From positions 1 to 35,707 of the forward strand of contig JAFUOX010000035.1 in the NCBI GenBank assembly GCA_017481725.1: DNA of 35,707 nucleotides, given 5' to 3'. The position numbers were made by a program, and so were the translations under genes. Origin of the DNA: Kiritimatiellia bacterium. GTDB lineage: Bacteria > Verrucomicrobiota > Kiritimatiellia > RFP12 > UBA3636. This document shows, one piece after another, positions 18,592 through 25,603 of this stretch; positions within the stretch are counted from its first letter, which is position 1, and every line of letters starts with the position of its first letter. The notes beneath the pieces were generated by a model. It had not been told where the DNA came from. It was given only the letters and a program-made list of their open reading frames with translations, and searched no databases.

Positions 18592-18662
18592 GAGGGTGGC
18601 TCTGCCGCCCGGTGTTGCTGGCGCGAGAGGTGGCAAGGTGCTCAACCTTTGCCTCCTCTCGC
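18592..18662. repeat. Composite repeat A: paired stem-loops
   Basis: GGGTGGC (18594-18600) pairs with GCCGCCC (18604-18610). A second stem pairs 18623-18638 with 18647-18662, with GCGAGAGG matching CCTCTCGC. The same positions in copies B and C read GGCTCAAGG and CCTTGAGCC-type arms, so bases changed on both sides while pairing was kept. Beyond it, 18663-18803 holds no gene. Confidence 0.75.
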
Positions 18663-18803
18663 TTTCCCATACCTCCCTCCGTGCCTCTTTTCCTCCGAAA
18701 AACCACACTACGTGTGCTCCGTGTTTCGCCGAAGGCAAGAGTGCCAGCGTCCCTTTTACCCCCATCATCCCATCCCCCCATCGCACTTCTAGCCATCACG
18801 TGC

Positions 18804-18969
18804 CTTGCCTCCGCATCTCAATAAACTCCTGAGCGTACACACTAGTGGATGAGCTTTGTCCAATTGCTTCGAGAGAAAAGCAATAGCCAAGGCAAAGCTC
18901 ATTCCGCTAGTGTTTATTTCGGTGTCACGTCTCTGCGTCCCTCTGCGACCCTCTGCGTCCCTGCGTCCC
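18804..18969 (-). repeat. Composite repeat A: long dyad module, inverted
   Basis: The dyad arms are 18840-18860 and 18891-18912, with inner ATTGCTT (18863-18869) pairing with AAGCAAT (18878-18884). Flanking sequence matches copies B, C and D only when reverse complemented (GCCTCCGCATCTCAATAA here; TTATTGAGATGCGGAGGC in B). TCTGCGTCCC-type repeats follow to about 18970. The neighbouring train and array modules keep the same orientation as in B and C, so this module was flipped or inserted separately. Confidence 0.75.
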
Positions 18970-19053
18970 TTTGGCATCCCGTGCGTCCCTTTGGCGTACC
19001 GTGCGTACCGCCGCCTTCCCACCTATATCCTACAAATTAGCCTAATAAGTTGA

Positions 19054-19082
19054 TTGTTTCTTTTCCCCCTTTTTGATACAAT
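19054..19082 (+). promoter_or_regulatory. Candidate promoter for the UDPGP gene
   Basis: TTGTTT (19054-19059) and TACAAT (19077-19082) are 17 bp apart. AGGAG (19126-19130) follows before the ATG at 19138. Confidence 0.45.
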
Positions 19083-19137
19083 AAAAAACAGCTAAAACAA
19101 TATGGTTTTATATGACATGTAAATTAGGAGAAATATT

Positions 19138-20532
19138 ATGAATTTTGAAGAAGCAAAAGCTTTACTCGAGGCAAATGGTCAGGGGCACGTACTTAATTTC
19201 TGGAATCAGCTCGATGCTGCTCAGCAGGAAGCACTTCTAGCTCAGATTGCAACTATTGATTTTAATTCTGTTAATATGACAAAGAATTTGCTCACAGCTA
19301 AGAGCGAATCAGCTGCTCAAGGAGAGATGGTTCCTGCTCCAGTTGCAGAGCTAGCCGGTGAACACTATGAGGCAGCATATCGCTCTGGTACTCTTGAGCT
19401 TCGCAGTGGCAAGGTGGGTGTATTGATGGTTGCTGGTGGTCAGGGCACTCGCCTAGGTTATGATGGACCAAAGGGTTGCTATCCAGTTGGTCCTATGAGC
19501 AATGAATCTCTATTTTATTTTCATGCTAGAAAAATCCTTGCTCTAGAGCAGGAGTGGGATACAACAGTTCCTTTCTATATTATGACAAGCCAAGGTAATG
19601 ACGCTGCCACACGCGAATTTTTTGCAGCGAATAATTATTTTGGATTGAAGCAGGAAAATGTTTTCTTCTTTGTTCAGTCTATGTGGCCAGCTCTTACACC
19701 TGATGGCAAAATTGTTATGGACGCAAAGGACCATATCTTTATGAGCCCTGATGGTCATGGCGGCACACTTCTTGCATTAGAGAAGAGTGGTGCTTTAGAT
19801 GACATTAAGAAGCGTGGTCTAACGTCTATTTTCTATTTCCAGGTAGATAATCCAATGGTTGAAATTTGTGATCCAGCATTTATTGGTTATCACACAAGAA
19901 ATATGTCAGAGATTTCTATTAAGGTTTGCGCAAAGCGTGACCCAAATGAAGGTCTTGGCGTAGTGGTTGTCCGCGATGGAAAATCTCAGATTGTTGAATA
20001 TACAGAATTCACACCAGAGCAGAAGAATGAGCGCACAGAGGATGGTGAGCTACGCTATAAGTTTGGCAGCGTTGCTATCCATATGTTCTCAGTTGATTTT
20101 CTTGTTCGTGAGGCACGTGCTGGCTTGCCTATCCACGTTGCTCACAAGAAGGTGCCTTTTGTTAATGAAGCAGGCGAGACTGTTAAGCCAGATGCACCAA
20201 ATGCATTTAAGTTTGAAAAATTCATTTTCGATGCGTTGCTTGATGCAAAGGTAAGCGTAAATCTTGCGTTTGACCGCACTCTAGAATTTTCTCCAGTTAA
20301 GAATGCAGAGGGGTCTGATTCTCCTGCTACATGTAAGGCAGATTTATCTCGCAAGTGGGCTTGGTGGCTTGAAAAGGCAGGAATAAATATTCCTTTTGAT
20401 AAGGATGGTTATCCAACAATCAAAATAGAAATTGACCCATGCTTTGCCAATTCTCCAACTATGCTTGCAAAGCGCATAGACGAAGGTAAAGTAACAATTG
20501 ATGCACAGTCCGATATTTGGCTAAAGGCATAG
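19138..20532 (+). CDS. UDPGP-family nucleotidyltransferase (UTP-sugar-1-phosphate, UDP-GlcNAc-pyrophosphorylase-like)
   Basis: It forms a UDP-sugar from UTP and a sugar 1-phosphate. It has 464 residues and looks like the eukaryotic UAP1 (UDP-N-acetylglucosamine/galactosamine pyrophosphorylase) family rather than the bacterial GlmU or GalU type. GKVGVLMVAGGQGTRLGYDGPKG at residues about 90-112 is the nucleotide-binding loop. SPDGHGGTLLALEKSG near 203 corresponds to the family's uridine-binding GNGG loop, and FYFQVDNPMVEICDPAFIGYH near 234 carries the metal-binding Asp. ALAF-type substrate residues cannot be read by eye, so GlcNAc-1-P, GalNAc-1-P and glucose-1-P remain possible. It has its own promoter candidate, a good ribosome site and a strong terminator, so it is probably transcribed alone. 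Confidence 0.85.
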   Translation: MNFEEAKALLEANGQGHVLNFWNQLDAAQQEALLAQIATIDFNSVNMTKNLLTAKSESAAQGEMVPAPVAELAGEHYEAAYRSGTLELRSGKVGVLMVAGGQGTRLGYDGPKGCYPVGPMSNESLFYFHARKILALEQEWDTTVPFYIMTSQGNDAATREFFAANNYFGLKQENVFFFVQSMWPALTPDGKIVMDAKDHIFMSPDGHGGTLLALEKSGALDDIKKRGLTSIFYFQVDNPMVEICDPAFIGYHTRNMSEISIKVCAKRDPNEGLGVVVVRDGKSQIVEYTEFTPEQKNERTEDGELRYKFGSVAIHMFSVDFLVREARAGLPIHVAHKKVPFVNEAGETVKPDAPNAFKFEKFIFDALLDAKVSVNLAFDRTLEFSPVKNAEGSDSPATCKADLSRKWAWWLEKAGINIPFDKDGYPTIKIEIDPCFANSPTMLAKRIDEGKVTIDAQSDIWLKA

Positions 20533-20539
20533 GTTTGTT

Positions 20540-20584
20540 TTGTAGAATATGGCGTTTTTAATGCCATATTCTACAATTTGTTTT
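20540..20584 (+). terminator. Rho-independent terminator after the UDPGP gene
   Basis: A perfect 14-bp stem (20540-20553 with 20563-20576) with a 9-nt loop is followed by TTTGTTTT. The stem is AT-rich. Confidence 0.8.
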
Positions 20585-20619
20585 AGGAGTTACTAATGTG
20601 GCTCTTTTGTGCTATATGA
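20585..20619 (+). promoter_or_regulatory. Short leader ORF before the helicase gene
   Basis: AGGAG (20585-20589) lies 6 nt before an ATG at 20596 that encodes seven residues (MWLFCAI) and ends at TGA 20617-20619. The frame is the same as that of the helicase ATG at 20632, which has no Shine-Dalgarno of its own. Translational coupling or reinitiation is possible. Confidence 0.4.
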
Positions 20620-20631
20620 TTTTGTATATTT

Positions 20632-22692
20632 ATGACAGATTTATCCAAATTACTAAATAAAGAGCAATTTGAGGCAGCAACAGCACCAGATGGACCTTTG
20701 CTGGTGCTTGCTGCTGCTGGTACTGGTAAAACACGTACTCTTGTGTATCGTGTTGTTCATCTGCTTGAGCGAGGATTTCGTCAGGAGGATATTCTTTTGC
20801 TTACCTTTACCAATAAGGCAGCAAGAGAAATGCTTAATCGAGTGGAAGAGGTGCTGCCAGGCTCTACCTATAGAATGTGGGGAGGAACCTTTCATAGTAT
20901 CGCAAATCGCATGCTTCGAATAAATGCCCAAATACTTGGCTATGAGCGTGATTTTACAATTCTTGACTCAGATGATCAAAAAACATTAATGGGTAATTGC
21001 ATCACGGATCTTGGCTTTCAAAAGAAGGAATTTACAAAACGTGAAGTAATTCTTAGCCATCTTAGCACTTCAGTTAATAAGGGTATGAATTTATCTTCAT
21101 ACCTTGATAACAATACTACTGATATAGCAGAATATGATGCTCCAAATATTATTCGTGTGGCAAATAAATATATTGAGCGAAAACGAGAGCTTGGGGCAAT
21201 GGATTTTGATGATCTTCTTGTAAATGCAGTAAGATTACTTAAAGAAAATCCAGAGGTTCGCGAATATTATCAAAATCGCTTTAAGCATATTTTGGTGGAT
21301 GAGTTTCAAGATACAAATATGCTTCAATCAGAATTTGTAAATATTTTAGCAGAAAAGCATCGTAATGTAACTGTTGTTGGTGATGATTTCCAGTGCATTT
21401 ATTCATGGCGTGGTTCTGATTTTAGAAATATCATGGATTTCCCAAAACGCTATCCTGATGCACAGATTGTAAAACTAGAGCAAAATTATCGAAGCTCTCC
21501 TGAAATTTTGGCATTGGCAAATGATTGCATTTCTCATAATACTGAGCAGTTTAAAAAAGAGCTTCGACCAACAAAAAAACCGCTGCACATAAAGCCTATC
21601 GTGCATCGCGTATACCGAGATGCTGATCAATCTGCATATATAGTTGAAGCAATTCGTGCATGCCTGCTAGATGGCTATTCTTTAAAGGATATAGCTATAT
21701 TATATCGCTCTCATTTCCATTCAATTGATATACAGTTAAACCTAGCACGTGCTCATATACAATATAATATAACATCTGGAACTGGCTTCTTTGATTCTGC
21801 TCATGCAAAAGATATTCTTGCATTTTATCGATTGATTGTATCTCCAACAGATTATCTTGCATTTACACGTGCATTTGGTTTGCTGCCAGGAGTAGGGGAA
21901 AACACAATTGGCAAGCTGTGGAGCAAGCTAGAGCTTCATTTTAATCCAAGCAACTCAATGGAGCGAGAAAAGCTTTTATCAATTGCTCCAGCAAAAGCTC
22001 GCCCTGCAGTTGAAGGTATAATAAATGCATATAAAGAATATTTTATGCAAGAAAAAAGTCCAGCCCGTGAATCTGGCTTTGTAATCAATTTGCTCGATGC
22101 ATTCTATTTCGATTTGTTGAAAAAGAATTTTAATAATCCAGATGAACGTCGTCAGGATATTTTAGAATTGGCTCAAGCAATTGATAAAAAGGATAGCTTG
22201 GCTGATTTTCTTGCTGATGTTGCTATTATGACAAATTCTGAGCTTGCAGAAGATTCTAATATGGGAGCTGAAGCAGACACTGTTTTGCTAAGCACAATTC
22301 ATCAAGCAAAGGGTCTTGAATGGCCGGTTGTGATTGTGCCTTGGATTAGTGAAACAATGTTTCCTTCTGCAAAAAATGAAAATGCAAACATCCCTGAAGA
22401 GCGTCGCTTATTCTATGTTGCAATTACTCGAGCAAAGGAAAGATTGTATCTATGTTCTCCAAGCTATAAGTTAAATTATAGCGGAGGGCTTGAACCACTT
22501 GAAATATCTTGCTTTATTAAGGAGTTAAATAAGAGCTACTATGAAGCAACGGGACTTCCTTTAGATGCTGTATTAAAATCAAACTTTGGTTCATATAGTG
22601 GTTGGTCTGGTGGTGTCTCTGGCAAGAAACCACAGATAGGTGGCTATGGGAAATGGAAAAATAGCCGGCGCGGCACAAGCACCTGGTGGTAA
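20632..22692 (+). CDS. UvrD/PcrA/Rep-family DNA helicase
   Basis: A superfamily 1A 3'-5' helicase of 686 residues that unwinds DNA during repair or replication restart. Motifs appear in order: Q-motif LNKEQFEAATAPDGPLLVLA, Walker A AAGTGKTRTL near residues 27-36, Ia LTFTNKAAREM, II VDEFQDTN near 223, III VVGDDFQCIYSWRGSDF, IV LEQNYRSSPEIL, V LSTIHQAKGLEWPVVIVPW near 552, and VI RRLFYVAITRAKERLYL near 590-606. The C-terminus ends in a Gly/Trp/Lys-rich tail (SGWSGGVSGKKPQIGGYGKW). PcrA and Rep cannot be distinguished confidently. A short leader ORF and no obvious own ribosome site precede it. The gene-free repeat region B follows. Confidence 0.93.
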   Translation: MTDLSKLLNKEQFEAATAPDGPLLVLAAAGTGKTRTLVYRVVHLLERGFRQEDILLLTFTNKAAREMLNRVEEVLPGSTYRMWGGTFHSIANRMLRINAQILGYERDFTILDSDDQKTLMGNCITDLGFQKKEFTKREVILSHLSTSVNKGMNLSSYLDNNTTDIAEYDAPNIIRVANKYIERKRELGAMDFDDLLVNAVRLLKENPEVREYYQNRFKHILVDEFQDTNMLQSEFVNILAEKHRNVTVVGDDFQCIYSWRGSDFRNIMDFPKRYPDAQIVKLEQNYRSSPEILALANDCISHNTEQFKKELRPTKKPLHIKPIVHRVYRDADQSAYIVEAIRACLLDGYSLKDIAILYRSHFHSIDIQLNLARAHIQYNITSGTGFFDSAHAKDILAFYRLIVSPTDYLAFTRAFGLLPGVGENTIGKLWSKLELHFNPSNSMEREKLLSIAPAKARPAVEGIINAYKEYFMQEKSPARESGFVINLLDAFYFDLLKKNFNNPDERRQDILELAQAIDKKDSLADFLADVAIMTNSELAEDSNMGAEADTVLLSTIHQAKGLEWPVVIVPWISETMFPSAKNENANIPEERRLFYVAITRAKERLYLCSPSYKLNYSGGLEPLEISCFIKELNKSYYEATGLPLDAVLKSNFGSYSGWSGGVSGKKPQIGGYGKWKNSRRGTSTWW

Positions 22693-22747
22693 TAGAAACA
22701 CATGTGCATAATTTGTTGATGCCATTTTATTTTTTACATAATGTATT

Positions 22748-22830
22748 ATGAAAAAACGCATATCATTTATTGATTCTGAGGTTAGTGTAACCAAGGCAAC
22801 AACAAGCGGTAGTGTTATCGCAGAACCCAC
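22748..22830 (+). pseudogene. Possible gene remnant cut by repeat material
   Basis: An ATG at 22748 opens MKKRISFIDSEVSVTKATTS, which has the composition of a real N-terminus, and TTGATG plus TAATGT 17 bp apart lie upstream. After about 22830 the frame runs into the repeat element and its composition changes abruptly. No product can be named. It could also be chance. Confidence 0.25.
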
Positions 22831-22886
22831 CACGCAAGCCTCTGCGTCCCTTTTTCGCACTTTTAGCCACCACATGCATCACGCTC

Positions 22887-23520
22887 GCGGGCAGGAAGAG
22901 TATGGAGAAGCGACTTCCAGTCGCTTTGCGTGCGGTAGCACGCTTCAAAAGTGCGAAGAAGGGACGCAGAGACGCGAAGACCGCAGAGGTCGCAGAGCCG
23001 TGACGCCGAAAAAACACTAGCGGAGTGAGCTTTGCCTTGACTATTGCTATTCTTTCGAAGCAATTTGGCAAACCTCATCCACTAGTGTCCTCGCTCAGAA
23101 TCTTATTGAGATGCGGAGGCTTGCTACGCAAAATGAAGCTATGCTTCGCTTCATGCTCATTTATGAGCGCTTCATAGCACGCATGTGCTGCTTCATCCTC
23201 AAAACTCAACTATCAAACTATCAAACTCGCATACTCGCAAACTCGCAAACTTGCAAACTAACTCAGTTCTTGTACGGTTATACAGTTATACAGTTTTACA
23301 GTTAATAGTTGATAGTTTGACAGTTTGTCAGTTAGATAGTTTGACAGTTAGATAGTTAGATAGTTTGATAGTTTGCGAGTTAAAAAGTTAATATCAGGGT
23401 GGCTCCGCCGCCCGGTGTTGCTGGGGCTCAAGGTGGCAATGTGCCAAACTTTGCCTCCTTGAGTCTTCCTTAGACACTTAGACGCGAGAACTCTCTTTGA
23501 AAATTCCAAAACTAAATGTA
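22887..23520. repeat. Composite repeat B (full copy, about 634 bp)
   Basis: Modules in order. Hairpins AAGCGACT/AGTCGCTT (22908-22915, 22919-22926) and GCGTGC/GCACGC (22928-22933, 22938-22943). GCAGAGAC-like repeats to about 23010. Long dyad 23015-23036 with 23067-23087, inner ATTGCT/AGCAAT. Hairpin train 23148-23196: GCTTCAT at 23148, 23169 and 23190 with HP2 and HP3 between. Mirrored 8-bp array 23203-23390: AACT units on the left, AGTT units at mostly 8-bp steps on the right (two 7-bp steps). Stem-loops 23397-23413 and 23425-23465. It matches copy C module for module and ends at TAAATGTA. No protein gene is supported within it; the open frames are artefacts of the repeat. Confidence 0.85.
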
Positions 23521-23536
23521 CCTATGTGGACTATAG

Positions 23537-23565
23537 TTGCTTTTGTCTGTTGGTTTTATTATAAT
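23537..23565 (+). promoter_or_regulatory. Candidate promoter for the LamG-like gene
   Basis: TTGCTT (23537-23542) and a perfect TATAAT (23560-23565) with 17-bp spacing sit just beyond composite repeat B. The leader to the ATG would be about 86 nt. Confidence 0.5.
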
Positions 23566-23657
23566 TATGGATATCAAATATTTATTTGCAGTAGACATAC
23601 TTTTGCAACAATCGAAATTTTGAAGTTGACCTTGGTTATATGTTAAGAGGATACAAA

Positions 23658-25562
23658 ATGAAAACTAAAATTTTATCCATTTTCGCATGTGCGTTTTTGG
23701 TAATTACTAGTAGTGCTTTAGCTTATACGCCTGATGGCTCGATCTCATATATACAATCTAATGGTAGTCAATATATAAATCCAGGTGTACCATCGCGAAC
23801 TGGTGTAAAAATTGAGCTCGATATTGCGTTTACTCAAATCCAAAATGATTTTGCAATAGCTGGTGCTAGAAGCGGGGATAAAAGATTTTATTTGCTGCAT
23901 GTAAATAATGGGTGTCTAGCGTTCGGAGCAGGTGCTTTTTATTATATAAATGCAAATGATTCAACTGTTGTTAATGATTCTGATAAAAATCCAACAAACT
24001 ATAAAATCAACGCAAATCAACGCTATAAGCTTGTGTCTGATTTTTCTGAAGGACAACAAACTATTTCTGTTGATGGCTCTGTTGTTTATACAGGAAATCA
24101 TGCAGATGGAATAAACCTAGACATGGATTTTTATCTATTAGCGGTTAATCAAGATGGCTATGATAAATATAATTCCGTTGTTAAGCTTTATTCTGCTAAA
24201 ATTTGGCTAGATGGTGTGCTTGTTCGAAATTATGTGCCAGACATTAGAGACGGCATATCTGGATTTTATGATCTTGTAAATGATACGTTTAATTTTTCTC
24301 CTAAAGGTAGCTTTATTGTCACTGAGAGAACCTTGAAGGGAGCTCCAGATACCTTTGTTGATTGGATTGCAGGAGGTAAAAATACATGTATGGACCTAGG
24401 TGTTTTAGCAGCATCTGATATTGTTGCCGAAGGCTCTATGATGTGGACCTATTTGGGTAACAATGAAGAGTTTTCTTTCCTTGGAAGAAAAGGTAATAAC
24501 GGAGTCTATATGGTTATGATACACACTATAGACTCTGATGCTTGGGTTGCAAATAATCTTGTTAAAGGAACTATTGGTGATATATTAGGTGATTCTTCTA
24601 AGGAATATAAATATCAACGAGATGTACTCTATAATTTTAGAGCAGTTTCTGCAAATGGAGAGCAATCTCTTACAATAAATGGTGAAAAGATTTATGAGCT
24701 TAATGCTGAAGGTGATTTTGCTGGAGATAAAAATTTGATGCTGTTCGCATTTGATCAGGGTGCTTATTGTTCGTATTCTAGATGCTATGGACTTAAAATA
24801 TGGAGCGATGGTGTGCTTGTAAGAGATTTTCGCCCAGCAGTAAAGAATGGAGAGGGCGTGCTGTGGGATGCCGTTTCTGATACTTGCTTCTTCTCTTGGG
24901 AGGGAATAAATGGTAAGTATATTGGTAAACCATTAACGAAAGCAAACTCTCCTCGTTATAATGTTGAGTATATAGGCTCTGCAAATTCTCAATGGATTGA
25001 TTCTGGTGTGATTGGTAAATCCGGAACTAAGGTCGAGGCTGATATTGCTTGGATTAGACTTGACTCAGATTGCGGTCTAATTGGCTCTAGAATATCCGCA
25101 AGCTCCGATTCTAGATTTTATCCAATCCATACTTTCAATAATGAACTATGCTTGGGTTATGTAAAATTTGTATATACAAAAAATTATCTTGAGGTGGGAC
25201 GTCGATATAAAATAGTGTCAGACAATAAGAAGAATTCTCAGACAATCTATGTCGATGATCAGCTAGTTTATTCAGGCACAAGTTCAGATGAGATAGATAC
25301 AGCTCTTCCAATGTATATCTTTGCTGAGAATGTCGGTGGTGTTGCTTCTTATAATTCCTCAGCACGCATTTATTCTATGAAAATTTGGCAGGATGATGTT
25401 CTTGTGAGAAACTTTGTTCCTGTGCTTGCTGACAATATGGAGCCAGGCTTTTATGATACGGTAGAGCAGAAGTTATATGTTGCTCAGGGTATATCTGGTC
25501 TTTGGGACTATGGACAAATTGTTGGTCCATATTTTAATAGTACATTTATCGTTATTAGATAG
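23658..25562 (+). CDS. Secreted protein with three LamG-like repeats
   Basis: A 634-residue exported protein. The ATG at 23658 is chosen over 23640 because AGAGGA (23645-23650) lies 7 nt before it and it starts a proper signal peptide (MKTKILSIFACAFLVITSSA). Three repeats of about 190-200 residues follow, each with an IWxDxVLVRxFxP core near residues 178, 380 and 572 and a YDxVxxxFxF-like end. Repeats 1 and 3 open with YIxSxxSQxIxxG segments of the kind seen in LamG/concanavalin-like lectin sandwiches. The second repeat is the most diverged. It ends in the strand STFIVIR. It could bind glycans or be structural; no catalytic residues are seen. A glycosidase gene follows 41 nt later. Confidence 0.85.
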   Translation: MKTKILSIFACAFLVITSSALAYTPDGSISYIQSNGSQYINPGVPSRTGVKIELDIAFTQIQNDFAIAGARSGDKRFYLLHVNNGCLAFGAGAFYYINANDSTVVNDSDKNPTNYKINANQRYKLVSDFSEGQQTISVDGSVVYTGNHADGINLDMDFYLLAVNQDGYDKYNSVVKLYSAKIWLDGVLVRNYVPDIRDGISGFYDLVNDTFNFSPKGSFIVTERTLKGAPDTFVDWIAGGKNTCMDLGVLAASDIVAEGSMMWTYLGNNEEFSFLGRKGNNGVYMVMIHTIDSDAWVANNLVKGTIGDILGDSSKEYKYQRDVLYNFRAVSANGEQSLTINGEKIYELNAEGDFAGDKNLMLFAFDQGAYCSYSRCYGLKIWSDGVLVRDFRPAVKNGEGVLWDAVSDTCFFSWEGINGKYIGKPLTKANSPRYNVEYIGSANSQWIDSGVIGKSGTKVEADIAWIRLDSDCGLIGSRISASSDSRFYPIHTFNNELCLGYVKFVYTKNYLEVGRRYKIVSDNKKNSQTIYVDDQLVYSGTSSDEIDTALPMYIFAENVGGVASYNSSARIYSMKIWQDDVLVRNFVPVLADNMEPGFYDTVEQKLYVAQGISGLWDYGQIVGPYFNSTFIVIR

Positions 25563-25603
25563 AATTTAATACAAAAACAAAATTAAGTCGTTGCAGGTGT
25601 GTT

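Noticed and set aside
18539..18832. Several overlapping short frames on both strands within composite repeat A
   Set aside because: They lie in low-complexity repeat DNA with no start signals or recognisable domains.
22763..23078. Minus-strand open frames across the dyad of repeat B (and the similar ones at 31516-31857 and 18789-19022), giving recurring peptides such as FAKLLRKNSNSQGKAHS
   Set aside because: They are translations of the palindromic repeat itself. They recur only because the repeat recurs, lack ribosome sites and change frame between copies.
23203..23390. CRISPR array
   Set aside because: The period is 8 bp with 4-bp variable words and mirrored halves; there are no 23-50 bp repeats with unique spacers and no cas genes.
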